Shown in pieces: positions 24,575 to 33,115 of a stretch of DNA of 64,000 bases; the first letter of the stretch is position 1, and each line of letters opens with the position of its first letter. Source of the DNA: Blastococcus sp. TBT05-19 (lineage in GTDB: Bacteria > Actinomycetota > Actinomycetes > Mycobacteriales > Geodermatophilaceae). The position numbers were made by a program, and so were the translations under genes. The stretch is from contig NZ_QOHI01000001.1 of assembly GCF_003319095.1 (NCBI RefSeq), positions 1,274,389-1,338,388 of the forward strand. Direction: 5' to 3'. The notes under the pieces were generated by a model. That model made no database searches. It was given only the letters and a program-made list of their open reading frames with translations, and was not told the origin of the DNA.

Positions 24575-24805
24575 GTGACGACGCAGAAGAAGCCCAGTCC
24601 CGAGGCGCTGGACAACGTCACCGAGCACAACATCGAGACGCGGTCGCACCTCCTGCCCGAGGAGGAGGACATGCGTGGCAGCGGCATGGAGGAGGTCGCC
24701 GCCGAGGTGATCCTCGCCGAGTCCGAGGAGCGCACGGTCCACGCCGACCCCGACGACGCCCAGGGCGGGCACCGGCAGTCGTCGGACACCGCCGACCTGC
24801 CCTGA
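24575..24805 (+). CDS. Small acidic hypothetical protein
   Basis: A 76-residue, strongly acidic protein (LLPEEEDMRGSGMEEV, then ILAESEERTVHADPDD) that I cannot assign. It starts with GTG 1 nt after the DUF2795 stop and ends 1 nt before the thioesterase start. Both termini look disordered. Tight packing and ordinary codon use support it as a real gene. Confidence 0.65.
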   Translation: MTTQKKPSPEALDNVTEHNIETRSHLLPEEEDMRGSGMEEVAAEVILAESEERTVHADPDDAQGGHRQSSDTADLP

Positions 24806-24806
24806 C

Positions 24807-25190
24807 GTGCGGCAGGAGCACCGGGTCCAGCTGCGCTGGTCCGACCCCGACATGCTCGGGCACGTCAACCACGCCCGCGCGCTGGCGCTCCTCGAGGACG
24901 CCCGGCTGGCCATGACCGACGGCCGGCCGGGCGGCGGGCTGATCCTCGCCCGCCTGGAGGCCGACTACCTGCGCCAGCTCTACTACCGCGTCGCCGAGCC
25001 GCTGACCGTGACGAGCTGGGTGACCCGGCTCGGCACCAGGTCGGTGACCGTCCGGCAGGAGCTGGTCCAGGACGGCGAGGTCGCCATCCGGGCGGACATC
25101 GTGCTCGTCGTCTTCGACTTCGAGGCGAACGCCAGCCGCGAGATGACGGAGGACGAGCGCGTCCACTGGAAGTCCCTGCTGGACGGATGA
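24807..25190 (+). CDS. Acyl-CoA thioesterase (hotdog, 4HBT)
   Basis: A 127-residue single-hotdog thioesterase. The catalytic opening RWSDPDMLGHVNHARALALL carries the Asp of the 4-hydroxybenzoyl-CoA thioesterase type, followed by the long central helix and strands (ADYLRQLYYRVAEPLTVTSW). Members hydrolyse acyl- or hydroxybenzoyl-CoA; the substrate is unknown here. It is packed against the preceding small gene with no spacer, suggesting it is read in the same transcript. Confidence 0.88.
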   Translation: MRQEHRVQLRWSDPDMLGHVNHARALALLEDARLAMTDGRPGGGLILARLEADYLRQLYYRVAEPLTVTSWVTRLGTRSVTVRQELVQDGEVAIRADIVLVVFDFEANASREMTEDERVHWKSLLDG

Positions 25191-25213
25191 CCATCACCCG
25201 CTCGGACGGCGAT

Positions 25214-25239
25214 GTGATCATCTGCGCCGGCCCGGGTAG
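25214..25239 (+). promoter_or_regulatory. Candidate SigB-like promoter of the ChaB gene
   Basis: GTGA (25214-25217), a 16-nt spacer and GGGTAG (25234-25239), 29 nt before the ATG. It is weaker than the pair at 23.1 kb but has the same -10 core, GGGTAGG. Confidence 0.4.
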
Positions 25240-25268
25240 GTGGGGCGCCGACCCGAGAGGAGACGGCG

Positions 25269-25697
25269 ATGCCGAAGACCACGAAGAAGGGCGACGCCAA
25301 GCAGTCGGAGCTGCCCAGCACGCTGCGACGCTCGGAGAAGAAGGCCCAGCGCACGTTCAGCAAGGCCTACGACTCCGCGATCGACGAGTACGACGACGAG
25401 GAGCGTGCCAACCGCACCGCCTGGGCGGCGGTCAAGCACTCCTTCGAGAAGGTGGGCGACCACTGGGAGAAGAAGGAGGGCGGCAAGAAGGGGCCCTCCG
25501 ACGAGCAGGCCAAGGGCGGCCGCGGTACGGGCAAGGCGACCAAGGGCGGCGTCGATGCCAACGCCACCAAGGAGCACCTGCTGGAGCTGGCGAAGAAGCT
25601 GAACGTCACCGGCCGCTCGAAGATGAAGAAGAAGGAACTCGTCGACGCCATCCAGAAGGCGAACGACAAGAAGACGGCCTCCGCGCGGAAGAAGTGA
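25269..25697 (+). CDS. ChaB-domain protein with C-terminal Rho-N/SAP-like domain
   Basis: A 142-residue protein. Residues 12-75 are a ChaB domain (LPSTLRRSEKKAQRTFSKAY, then TAWAAVKHSFEKVGDHWEKK). Residues ~105-135 resemble a Rho N-terminal/SAP-like helix-extended-loop module (HLLELAKKLNVTGRSKMKKK). Lys-rich linkers suggest nucleic-acid binding. ChaB was named from E. coli cation-transport regulation, but many actinobacterial members are stress proteins of unknown action. The ribosome site is GAGGAGA. Confidence 0.88.
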   Translation: MPKTTKKGDAKQSELPSTLRRSEKKAQRTFSKAYDSAIDEYDDEERANRTAWAAVKHSFEKVGDHWEKKEGGKKGPSDEQAKGGRGTGKATKGGVDANATKEHLLELAKKLNVTGRSKMKKKELVDAIQKANDKKTASARKK

Positions 25698-25715
25698 CCG
25701 CGGCCGGGGACGGCG

Positions 25716-27011
25716 TCAGCCGATGAGGACGAACTCCGTCTGTCGGCCGCCCAGGAACTCGACGCCGTCCCCGGTGACCGCGATGCCCTCCTCGAGGCCG
25801 AGCCGCACGCACTGCCCGTCCCACTCGGGCACGGGACGGCGCACGGCCAGCTCCAGGGCGTAGGCCGTGTCGGGGTGCACCGGGTAGTCGCCGGCACCGG
25901 GCACCCCGGACTGCTCGTCCCACTGGCCGATCGCCGGCCCGGCGCCGTGCCCGTGGTAACCGATGGGGTGGGAGTAGATCTCGCCGTCGATGCCCTCGGC
26001 GGCCGCGGCCACGCGGGCCGCGGCGAGGACCTCGTTGCCGGTGCGGCCGGGGACCAGGGCCTCGAGGGTCAGCTCCTGCAGCCGGTTCGCGGCGCGCATG
26101 GCGGCCCGCAGTCCCTCGGGGGCCGCCGTCTCCCCGGGCCGCAGCACGTAGGCGTTGCGCTGGTTGTCCGTCCGCAGTCCCAGGCAGCTCAGGCCGACGT
26201 CGCAGTGCAGCAGGTCGCCGGGCTCGACCACCGCGTCGAACGGGACGGCGGGCAGCAGGGCGCCCTGCTCCTCCAGCAGCGGCACCCCGGCGCGCTGCAG
26301 CAGCACCGAGGGTTGGAACCACGGCTCCACACCCAGGTCGTGCAGCCGCTGGCGGATCCACCAGGCCACGTCCAGCGCGGTCGTCTCGCCGACGGTCACA
26401 ATCTCGGCGGAGAAGGCCTGGTCGACGACGTCGTGGACCAGCCGGTTGAGCTGGTGGAGCACCGCGATCTCCTCCGGCAGCCGGGTCTCCAGCCAGCCGA
26501 TCGCGAGCCGCTCGGCCGACACGAGCCGTTCGGCCCACGGGCCGAGCGCCTCGGTGAGCAGCCGGTGCTCGGTGTGCGAGAGCCCGTCGGCGAGGCCGAA
26601 GTGCTCGGAGACGTCGACACCGATGCGCTCGGGCGCGGCCTGCTCGACGAACCGGCGCACCTCGGCCCATTGGGTGTCGGACCCGCTGGAGGCGCCCGGG
26701 GTCCAGGCCGGCACGAACTGGCCCACCGGGTAGCGGGACACCGCCGCTGCCGTGACGCCGTCGTCGCTGCGGTGCAGGACGAGGATCGTGCGCCGCCGGG
26801 CGGAGAGCCAGGTCGCCGGCAGGAACGTGGCCAGCACCGGGTCCTCGTTGTACTCGCGGCCGACCACGATCCACAGGTCGATGCCCGTGCGGTCCATCAG
26901 ACCCGGGAGCACGTCCAGCAGGCGCTCGGTCAGCCAGCGGTCGCGCACGCCGGCCTGCTCGCGCAACGGCAGGGGCACCGTCCGCAGCGGGTCCGGCGCG
27001 ACGAGCGACAT
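25716..27011 (-). CDS. M24-family metallopeptidase (Xaa-Pro aminopeptidase-like)
   Basis: A 431-residue pita-bread metallopeptidase. After a creatinase-like N-terminal domain (about 1-165), the catalytic domain carries the metal ligands: HCDVGLSCLGLRTDNQRN gives two Asp eleven residues apart, HPIGYHGHGAGP supplies His, and YALELAV and LEEGIAVTG supply the two Glu. All five ligands seem present, so activity is expected, but Xaa-Pro specificity is only inferred; several M24 proteins are dipeptidases or creatinase-like. It converges with the ChaB gene. Confidence 0.9.
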   Translation of the reverse strand: MSLVAPDPLRTVPLPLREQAGVRDRWLTERLLDVLPGLMDRTGIDLWIVVGREYNEDPVLATFLPATWLSARRRTILVLHRSDDGVTAAAVSRYPVGQFVPAWTPGASSGSDTQWAEVRRFVEQAAPERIGVDVSEHFGLADGLSHTEHRLLTEALGPWAERLVSAERLAIGWLETRLPEEIAVLHQLNRLVHDVVDQAFSAEIVTVGETTALDVAWWIRQRLHDLGVEPWFQPSVLLQRAGVPLLEEQGALLPAVPFDAVVEPGDLLHCDVGLSCLGLRTDNQRNAYVLRPGETAAPEGLRAAMRAANRLQELTLEALVPGRTGNEVLAAARVAAAAEGIDGEIYSHPIGYHGHGAGPAIGQWDEQSGVPGAGDYPVHPDTAYALELAVRRPVPEWDGQCVRLGLEEGIAVTGDGVEFLGGRQTEFVLIG

Positions 27012-27101
27012 GCCTCAAGAAAAACAGAGAAGCGGCGAACGCACCGGTCGAGAGCGCGAACCGGGTCCTCCGGCCGGGCGACCACGGGCCCGGGCCGGTG
27101 T

Positions 27102-27149
27102 CCCCTCAGGCCGTCGTCCCCTCAGGCCGTCGTCCCCTCAGGCCGTCGT
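27102..27149 (-). repeat. Three tandem 16-bp units at the end of a GGDEF gene
   Basis: The 16-bp unit CCCCTCAGGCCGTCGT occurs three times head to tail (27102, 27118, 27134). On the minus strand each copy encodes Thr-Thr-Ala-stop. Because 16 is not a multiple of three, the copies place a TGA in each of the three reading frames (27138, 27122, 27106). Confidence 0.9.
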
Positions 27150-28223
27150 CTCCTCCGGCCGCGGGGCCCGGGCGCGGGGGACGGCGGCCGTGGCGACCCG
27201 GTCCCGGCCGCTTCGCTTCGCCTCGTACATCGCGGCGTCGGCCTGGTCGACCAGCCGCCACAGCGACGCGACCGCGTCCTCGCCGTCCTCGGGCCGGGTG
27301 ACCGCGACCCCGACGGAGGCGGTGACGCCGTACCCGTCGTCGGTCCGCCCGGCGGAGACCGCCGCCCGGAGACGTTCGGCCAGCTGCCCGGCCTCGGCCG
27401 CGTCGGCCACCAGCCCGAGCACCACCAGCTCCTCGCCTCCCGTGCGGGCCAGGACGTCGGCGGGGCGGACCGTGCCCTGGAGGGCCCGGGCGACCGCCCC
27501 GAGCACACGGTCGCCGACGGCGTGCCCGAACTCGTCGTTGAGCCGCTTGAAGTGGTCCAGGTCCAGGACCATCGCGGTCACCCGGGTGCCGTCGCGGCGC
27601 GCCTGCCGCCAGATGCGGGGCGCCTGCTCGACCAGGTAGCGCCGGTTGAACAGCCCCGTCAACGGGTCCAGCCGGGTGAGGGTCTCGGTGGCGGCCAGCA
27701 GGCGCTCCACGCGCCGCCGCAGCAGGAAGACCCCGAGCGAGGCGGCGCTGAGCATCCCCGCGCTGACGCCGACCTGCACGCCCAGCCCGACGGGGTTGTC
27801 GTAGCTGGGCCACAGCGCGGCGAGGCAGACCGCCGTCGTGACGACCATGTGCACGCACAGCTGCCGCAGCTCGAGGAACCACGCTGCCACCAGCGCGGGG
27901 AACAGCAGCATCAGCGGCGTGGCGTAGCGCAGCGGGTCGTCGATGCACAGGACCACGACCAGGTAGACGACGTCGCCCAGCAGCACCAGCGTGAAGGTGT
28001 GCCGCGGGCTCACCCGCCCGCGGGCGGCGATGGAGGCGCCGAGGGCCAGGAGGGTGAGCATCGTGGCGCCGTACGCCCACCGCCCGGCGCCGTCGCGCAG
28101 CACGCCGTCGACGAGGAGGTTGATCGACCCCATCAGCCCGCCGGTGACGAGCAGCGCGGCGACGGTCAGCGCCGCCAGACGGCGGTCGGGCATCCGCGGG
28201 AGTTCGACGTCCTCGCTGGTCAC
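27138..28223 (-). CDS. Membrane-bound diguanylate cyclase (GGDEF)
   Basis: A 361-residue protein with about six hydrophobic helices (residues 15-190) and a C-terminal GGDEF domain (about 195-355). The active site reads GGEEL: Gly-Gly-Glu-Glu is compatible with cyclase activity, but Leu replaces the last Phe. The I-site RPAD is kept five residues before it. There is no EAL domain. Start GTG 28223 is chosen because CATCAT lies 6 nt upstream like the leaderless promoters elsewhere; the longer frame reads antisense through the next gene's start. The gene ends in the 16-bp triple repeat. Confidence 0.88.
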   Translation of the reverse strand: MTSEDVELPRMPDRRLAALTVAALLVTGGLMGSINLLVDGVLRDGAGRWAYGATMLTLLALGASIAARGRVSPRHTFTLVLLGDVVYLVVVLCIDDPLRYATPLMLLFPALVAAWFLELRQLCVHMVVTTAVCLAALWPSYDNPVGLGVQVGVSAGMLSAASLGVFLLRRRVERLLAATETLTRLDPLTGLFNRRYLVEQAPRIWRQARRDGTRVTAMVLDLDHFKRLNDEFGHAVGDRVLGAVARALQGTVRPADVLARTGGEELVVLGLVADAAEAGQLAERLRAAVSAGRTDDGYGVTASVGVAVTRPEDGEDAVASLWRLVDQADAAMYEAKRSGRDRVATAAVPRARAPRPEETTA

Positions 28224-28344
28224 GGCCGCATGATGCCGCACGATCCGGCTGCGCGGGAGCGTCTTGTGCGCGGTGGGCTCATGGGGGGCGGAGGGGACCC
28301 CGGGGTGGAAGGCTGGGGACGCCGACGAGCGAAGGAGGCCGCGC

Positions 28345-28527
28345 ATGGCCGGAGGACCCTGGTACTTCTGCCTGAAGCACCACACCGTCGAACCGCTGGA
28401 AGGGTGCGCCGAGAAGCACCGGCTGGGGCCGTACGAGACCCGTGAGGAGGCCGAGCGCTCGCTGCAGTCCGTGGCGGAGCGCAACGAGGAGCTCGACGCC
28501 GAGGACCGCGCCTGGAAGGGCGACTGA
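28345..28527 (+). CDS. Small conserved actinobacterial protein
   Basis: A 60-residue protein: a short aromatic N-terminus (GGPWYFCLKHHTVEPLEGC) with a CxxHH...C pattern that could bind a metal, then a helical acidic half (ETREEAERSLQSVAERNEEL). Similar tiny proteins are widespread in actinobacteria and have no known role. The start is clear because GAAGGAGG lies 7 nt before the ATG; upstream in-frame codons lack a start with a ribosome site. Confidence 0.82.
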   Translation: MAGGPWYFCLKHHTVEPLEGCAEKHRLGPYETREEAERSLQSVAERNEELDAEDRAWKGD

Positions 28528-28600
28528 CGGTCGTCAGGGCCGGGCGGGGCATGATCGAGGGAGAGCGTCCGGGCTGTCCGGCGCCGCGGGAGGGGTGGAC

Positions 28601-29296
28601 GTGACGGACGGTCGCGCGGTCGAGGAACTGGTCGTCGGGGTGCTAGGGGGCACCGGGCCGCAGGGGCGCGGGCTCGCCGTCCGGCTGGCCGCGCAGGGTC
28701 AGCGCGTGCTGCTGGGCTCCCGCGACGCCGAGCGCGCCGTCGAGGTCGCGGCCGAGGTCGCCGAGCGCGCCGCCACGGTCGCCGGCGACGTCGAGGTCTC
28801 GGTCACCGGCGGGTCGAACGTGGACGTGGCCGGCGCGGCGGACCTGGTCATCGTCGCCGTCCCGTTCGCCGGGCACGCCGCCACGCTCCGCGACCTCGTC
28901 ACCCCGCTGGCCGGGAAGATCGTCGTCGACTGCGTCGTGCCCATGGGCTTCGACGAGCTCGGCGCCTACGTCCTCGACGTCGAGGAGGGGAGCGTGGCGC
29001 AGCAGGCGGCCGCGCTGCTGCCCGACTCGCACGTGGTCGGCGCGTTCCACCACCTGTCGGCGAAGCTCCTCGAGGACCTCTCGCAGCCCACGCTGGACGG
29101 CGACGTCATGGTCGTGGGCGACGACCGGGCGTCGATGGACACCGTGCAGGCGCTGGCCGGACGGCTGCCGGGGATGCGCGGCATCTACGCGGGCCGGCTC
29201 CGCAACGCCCGCCAGGTCGAGGCGCTGACGATCAACCTCGTGTCGGTCAACCGGCGCTACAAGGTGCACGCCGGCGTCCGCATCACCGACGTCTGA
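28601..29296 (+). CDS. npdG: NADPH-dependent F420 reductase
   Basis: A 231-residue F420H2:NADP+ oxidoreductase, which moves hydride between NADPH and coenzyme F420. The NADP-binding motif VGVLGGTGPQGRGLAVRLA lies at about residues 12-30, the ribose-phosphate loop LGSRD follows, and the C-terminal F420-binding helix region ends with RNARQVEALTINLVSVN. The neighbours of F420 use in this window include the luciferase-like oxidoreductase at 55.2 kb. It starts with GTG after a GGGAGGGG site. The stop overlaps the next gene as TGATG. Confidence 0.92.
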   Translation: MTDGRAVEELVVGVLGGTGPQGRGLAVRLAAQGQRVLLGSRDAERAVEVAAEVAERAATVAGDVEVSVTGGSNVDVAGAADLVIVAVPFAGHAATLRDLVTPLAGKIVVDCVVPMGFDELGAYVLDVEEGSVAQQAAALLPDSHVVGAFHHLSAKLLEDLSQPTLDGDVMVVGDDRASMDTVQALAGRLPGMRGIYAGRLRNARQVEALTINLVSVNRRYKVHAGVRITDV

Positions 29297-29568
29297 TGAC
29301 GGGCGCCGAGCTGAGGTCGGTGCAGCTCGGCCGGCCGCCCTGGGGGCGTAGGGGCTACGACCCCGCGGAGGTGGACGCGTTCCTGGCCCGCGCCGCGGTG
29401 GCGCTCGACGCCCTCGCGGGCCGTCGGGCTCCGGGGATGACCGCTGAGGACGTGCACTCCGTGGTCTTCGGCAAGCCGCCGCTGGGCAAGGGCCGCGGGT
29501 ACGACGAGGACCAGGTGGACGAGCTGCTCGACCGGATCGAAGGCACTCTCCGCTCCGCGTCGGCATGA
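29296..29568 (+). CDS. Small protein with two DivIVA-type motifs
   Basis: A 90-residue protein with two copies of a DivIVA-domain-like motif: VQLGRPPWGRRGYDPAEVDA and VVFGKPPLGKGRGYDEDQVD, each followed by a short amphipathic helix (FLARAAVALDAL and ELLDRIEGTL). DivIVA/GpsB-like N-termini bind negatively curved membrane. The role of this compact double-motif form is unknown. It overlaps the F420 reductase stop and so is translated from the same mRNA. Confidence 0.8.
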   Translation: MTGAELRSVQLGRPPWGRRGYDPAEVDAFLARAAVALDALAGRRAPGMTAEDVHSVVFGKPPLGKGRGYDEDQVDELLDRIEGTLRSASA

Positions 29569-29596
29569 CTCGAGGGGCCGTTCCGGAGCTGGACGA

Positions 29597-29653
29597 CGAG
29601 GGACGGCCCTGCACGGGGCCGGTGCCACGTCGGGTGGCCTCGCTCGTCCCTCG
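29597..29653. terminator. Inverted repeat between convergent genes
   Basis: CGAGGGACG (29597-29605) and CGTCCCTCG (29645-29653) pair perfectly around a GC-rich internal segment that can form its own hairpin. It lies between the DivIVA-motif gene and the convergent nadE-panB operon. There is no T-run. Confidence 0.5.
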
Positions 29654-29703
29654 CTGACCGAGCGATCGCGGCCACCGACGCCGCACTGCCGGGCGCTGCT
29701 CGA

Positions 29704-29931
29704 TCAGCGGGGTGGCCGGCCGTCGCCCTCCAGCTCCTGCACCGCGAGCAGGGCAGGGCGGATGCCCAGGTGGGTGCGCTGCCGGACCAGCCGGACGGCC
29801 TCGATGCGCTCGCCCTCGGCCAGGAGGACCCGGACCTCGGCGGCCAGCGGTTCCGGCAGCAGGACCGGGACCGGCGGCTCGTCGAAGTGCCAGTTCTCCG
29901 GCCACCAGCCGGGCCGCCGCCATCGCGCCAT
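29704..29931 (-). CDS. Small protein with L7/L12 C-terminal-like domain
   Basis: A 75-residue protein. After a Trp/Pro-rich start (RWRRPGWWPENWHFDEPPVP), residues 25-68 read LAAEVRVLLAEGERIEAVRL then RTHLGIRPALLAVQEL, the helix-strand pattern of the ribosomal L7/L12 C-terminal domain. This domain also occurs in small bacterial proteins of unknown function. It is the last gene of the nadE-panB operon, 9 nt after panB. Confidence 0.75.
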   Translation of the reverse strand: MARWRRPGWWPENWHFDEPPVPVLLPEPLAAEVRVLLAEGERIEAVRLVRQRTHLGIRPALLAVQELEGDGRPPR

Positions 29932-29940
29932 GGGGAACGC

Positions 29941-30771
29941 CTACTCGAAGGAGTGCTCGGGGCCGGGGAAGACACCGCCGCGGACGTCGTCGGCGTACTC
30001 CTTGGCCGCCCGCAGCAGCTCGCTCCGCAGGTCGGCGTACTTCTTCACGAACTTCGGCACCCGGCCGCCGTTCATCCCGGCCATGTCGGGCCAGACCAGC
30101 ACCTGGGCGTCGCAGTCGACGCCGGCGCCGATGCCGACCGTCGGGATCGACAGCTCCGCCGTCACCCGGCCGGCGATCGCCGCCGGGACCATCTCCAGGA
30201 CGACGGCGAACGCCCCGGCCTCCTGCACCGCGCGGGCGTCGGCCAGCAGCTGCTCGGCACCGGCGCCGCGGCCCTGCACCCGGAAGCCGCCGAGGGCGTG
30301 CTCGCTCTGCGGCGTGAAGCCGATGTGCGCCATCACCGGGATGCCGGACTCGCTGAGCAGCTTGATCTGCGGGGCGACGCGGGTGCCGCCCTCGAGCTTG
30401 ACCGCCTGCGCGCCGCCCTCCTTCATCAGCCGGACGGCGTTGTCGAAGGCCTGCTGCGGGCCCGACTCGTAGGAGCCGAAGGGCATGTCGGCGATGATCA
30501 GCGCGCGCGAGGTGGAGCGGGTGACGGCCTTGGTCAGGAAGAGGATGTCCTCGACCGTGACCGGCACCGTGCTGCTGTGGCCCATGACCACGTTGCCCGC
30601 CGAGTCGCCGACGAGCATGACCGGGATGCCGGCCTCCTCGAAGACCGCGGCGCTGTAGGTGTCGTAGGCGGTGAGCATCGCCCACTTCTCACCGCGCGCC
30701 TTGGCCTGCTGCAGGTGGTGGATGCGCACCCGTGCGGAGGAGGTCCCGCCGTACAGCACCGACTCGGTCAC
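29941..30771 (-). CDS. panB: 3-methyl-2-oxobutanoate hydroxymethyltransferase
   Basis: A 276-residue PanB that adds a hydroxymethyl group from 5,10-methylene-THF to 2-oxoisovalerate, the first step of pantothenate synthesis. Diagnostic parts are [39 protein letters not shown] (metal-binding Asp), [17 protein letters not shown] and [13 protein letters not shown] (catalytic Glu). The GTG start overlaps the nadE stop (GTGA), which is better than a longer start lying inside nadE. panB also sits near glnA2 in mycobacteria. Confidence 0.95.
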   Translation of the reverse strand: MTESVLYGGTSSARVRIHHLQQAKARGEKWAMLTAYDTYSAAVFEEAGIPVMLVGDSAGNVVMGHSSTVPVTVEDILFLTKAVTRSTSRALIIADMPFGSYESGPQQAFDNAVRLMKEGGAQAVKLEGGTRVAPQIKLLSESGIPVMAHIGFTPQSEHALGGFRVQGRGAGAEQLLADARAVQEAGAFAVVLEMVPAAIAGRVTAELSIPTVGIGAGVDCDAQVLVWPDMAGMNGGRVPKFVKKYADLRSELLRAAKEYADDVRGGVFPGPEHSFE

Positions 30772-32603
30772 GCCTTCGCTCCTTCGCGGACGGTGGGCAG
30801 GGTCTCCCGCCACCGGTTGGTGATGGGCAGCCGCCGGTCGCGGCCGAACGCCTTGAGGCTGATCTTGGTGCCCGGGGCCGACTGGCGGCGCTTGAACTCG
30901 GCGACGTCCACCAACCGGAGGACCCGGGCGACGACCTCGGCGTCGTGCCCGCGCTCCAGCAGCTTGGCCATGCCGAGGTCGCGGTCGACGTAGTCGGCGA
31001 TGACCGCGTCCAGCTCCTCGTAGGAGGGCAGCGAGTCGCTGTCCTGCTGGCCGGGTGCGAGCTCCGCCGAGGGTGGCTTGTCGATGGAGTTCTGCGGGAT
31101 CGGCTCAGTCTCACCGCGGTCGCGGGCGTAGGCGTTGCGCCAGCGGGCGAGCTCCCACACCAGCGTCTTGGGCACGTCCTTGATCGGGGCGAACCCGCCG
31201 GCGGCGTCGCCGTAGAGCGTGGAGTAGCCGACGGCGACCTCGCTCTTGTTCGACGTCGCGAGCAGCAGGTGCCCGTGCTGGTTGGACAGTCCCATGAGCA
31301 GCGTGCCGCGCACCCTCGCCTGCAGGTTCTCGGCGGCGACGCCGGAGAGCTCGACGGAGGCCTCGTAGGCGTCGACCATCGGCGCGATCGGGACGACGGA
31401 GTAGTGCATGCCCAGCCGCTTCGCCGAGTCCGCGGCGTCGGAGAGCGAGTGCTCGCTGGACCACTTCGACGGCAGTCCGACGCCGTGCACCCGGTCGGCG
31501 CCGAGGGCATCCACGGCGAGCGCGGCGACCAGCGCGGAGTCGATGCCGCCGGACATGCCGAGCACCACCGACGGCATGCCGTTCTTGTCGATGAAGTCCT
31601 TGAGGCCCAGCACCAGCGCCCGCCAGACCTCCTCGCAGTCGCTGAGCGGGTCGACGACCGTGGCCGGCCGCGCCTCGTAGGCGGGCACCGGCTCCTCGCT
31701 CAGCACGTGGCGGGTGACCGTCATCGGCCCGACCCGGCCCTCGCGGCGCTCCGGCACCGACGCCGGGTCCAGCGCCAGGTCGACGGTCAGCAGGTGCTCG
31801 ACGAACTGGGGGGCGCGGGCGAGTAGCTCGCCGGTGGGGGAGACCGCCATCGAGTCGCCGTCGAAGACCAGCTCGTCCTGCCCGCCCACCTGGTTGCAGT
31901 AGAGGATCGCCGCCCGCGCCTCGGCCGCCCGCCGCTGCACCAGCGGCAGCCGCAGGTCGTCCTTGGCCCGCTCGTAGGGGGAGGCGTTGGGGGAGACGAC
32001 CAGGTCGACGCCGGCCTCGCCGGCCACACCGCACGGCCCGCCCTCGACCCAGAGGTCCTCGCACACGGTGAGCGCGACGTCGACCCCGTGCAGCCGCACC
32101 ACCGGCAGTTCGGTGCCGGGCACGAAGTAGCGCGCCTCGTCGAAGACGCCGTAGTTGGGCAGGTGCCGCTTGTAGTAGCGGACGACGACGTCGCCGCCGT
32201 GCAGCAGGGCGGCCGCGTTGCGCGGGGCGCCGCGGCGGGGGTTGGCGTCGCTGGGCCGGTCGTCGTCGGTGTCCGGGTGGTCGACCGGGGCGGGACCCGC
32301 GCCCTCGGTGTGCGCCAGGTACCCGACGACGACGGCGAGGTCGCCCAGCCCGTCCGCGGCCAACCGGGCGGCGAGGTCGACCAGTGCCTGCTCGCTCGCG
32401 GCGGCGAAGGACTCTCGCAGCACGAGGTCCTCGGGCGGGTAGCCGGTCAGGGTCATCTCCGGGAAGACGACGAGGTGCGCGCCGGCCTCCGCGGCCTTCG
32501 CCGACCACGAGACGACGAGCTCGCTGTTCCCCTCGAGGTCGCCCACGCGCGTATCGACCTGGGCCAGGGACACCCGCAACTGCACCGGCTGCTGATCGCT
32601 CAC
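30768..32603 (-). CDS. nadE: Glutamine-dependent NAD+ synthetase
   Basis: A 611-residue two-domain enzyme that makes NAD+ from deamido-NAD, ATP and glutamine. Residues 1-280 are the nitrilase-type glutaminase with catalytic Glu ([14 protein letters not shown]), Lys ([18 protein letters not shown]) and Cys (LTVCEDLW). Residues ~330-611 are the synthetase with P-loop [16 protein letters not shown] and the [20 protein letters not shown] segment. I chose GTG 32603 because GAGGAT lies 7 nt upstream as a leaderless -10; ATG 32612 lies inside that hexamer. It heads an operon with panB. Confidence 0.94.
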   Translation of the reverse strand: MSDQQPVQLRVSLAQVDTRVGDLEGNSELVVSWSAKAAEAGAHLVVFPEMTLTGYPPEDLVLRESFAAASEQALVDLAARLAADGLGDLAVVVGYLAHTEGAGPAPVDHPDTDDDRPSDANPRRGAPRNAAALLHGGDVVVRYYKRHLPNYGVFDEARYFVPGTELPVVRLHGVDVALTVCEDLWVEGGPCGVAGEAGVDLVVSPNASPYERAKDDLRLPLVQRRAAEARAAILYCNQVGGQDELVFDGDSMAVSPTGELLARAPQFVEHLLTVDLALDPASVPERREGRVGPMTVTRHVLSEEPVPAYEARPATVVDPLSDCEEVWRALVLGLKDFIDKNGMPSVVLGMSGGIDSALVAALAVDALGADRVHGVGLPSKWSSEHSLSDAADSAKRLGMHYSVVPIAPMVDAYEASVELSGVAAENLQARVRGTLLMGLSNQHGHLLLATSNKSEVAVGYSTLYGDAAGGFAPIKDVPKTLVWELARWRNAYARDRGETEPIPQNSIDKPPSAELAPGQQDSDSLPSYEELDAVIADYVDRDLGMAKLLERGHDAEVVARVLRLVDVAEFKRRQSAPGTKISLKAFGRDRRLPITNRWRETLPTVREGAKA

Positions 32604-32704
32604 GGCGCCCATCCTCGCCGCTCACCGCGCGCACGGGCGAGGTGGGGCCGCGAGGCGCCCACCCGCGCACCGGCGGGCGGGGTGACACGGGGGAGCGGTC
32701 GCCC

Positions 32705-32710
32705 TAGCGT
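32705..32710 (+). promoter_or_regulatory. Leaderless -10 (TAGCGT)
   Basis: TAGCGT is followed by exactly 6 nt and ATG 32717; there is no ribosome site. Confidence 0.55.
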
Positions 32711-32716
32711 GCACGC

Positions 32717-33115
32717 ATGGGCGACCCCCTCGTGATCTCGCGCCTGGTGGCGGGCGGCTACGCGGCGATCGGCGCAGGTGCGGTGCTGCGCCCGTCCCTG
32801 GTGCCCGCGGTGTTCGGCGGATCGGCCCGGACGCCGGAGTCCCGGACGGAGGTGCGGGCGGTCTACGCCGGCATCCCGCTGGCGTTCGCCGCGGCGCTGC
32901 TCCGGTCGGAGGGGCAGCAGCCGGCGGCGCGCTCGGCCGTGCTGCGGACGGTCGGCGACGCCAGCGCCGGGATGGCGGTGGCCCGGCTGGGCGGTGCGCT
33001 GCTCGAACGCCGTCTGCGTGCCTGGCCCACCGCGGCGTTCCTCGCGCTCGAGGCGGCCCTCGCCGTCGCGTGCTCCGCCGCCGCGCGAGTCCAGGAGGTC
33101 CCGCCGAAACCCTAG
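32717..33115 (+). CDS. Small hypothetical membrane protein
   Basis: A 132-residue protein with about four hydrophobic helices: LVAGGYAAIGAGAVLRPSLV, VRAVYAGIPLAFAAALL, TVGDASAGMAVARLGGALL and TAAFLALEAALAVACSAAA. The layout is like small DUF4345/DoxX-type membrane proteins, but I cannot assign it firmly. ATG 32717 follows a leaderless -10. Its stop overlaps the convergent universal stress protein gene by 4 bp. Confidence 0.7.
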   Translation: MGDPLVISRLVAGGYAAIGAGAVLRPSLVPAVFGGSARTPESRTEVRAVYAGIPLAFAAALLRSEGQQPAARSAVLRTVGDASAGMAVARLGGALLERRLRAWPTAAFLALEAALAVACSAAARVQEVPPKP

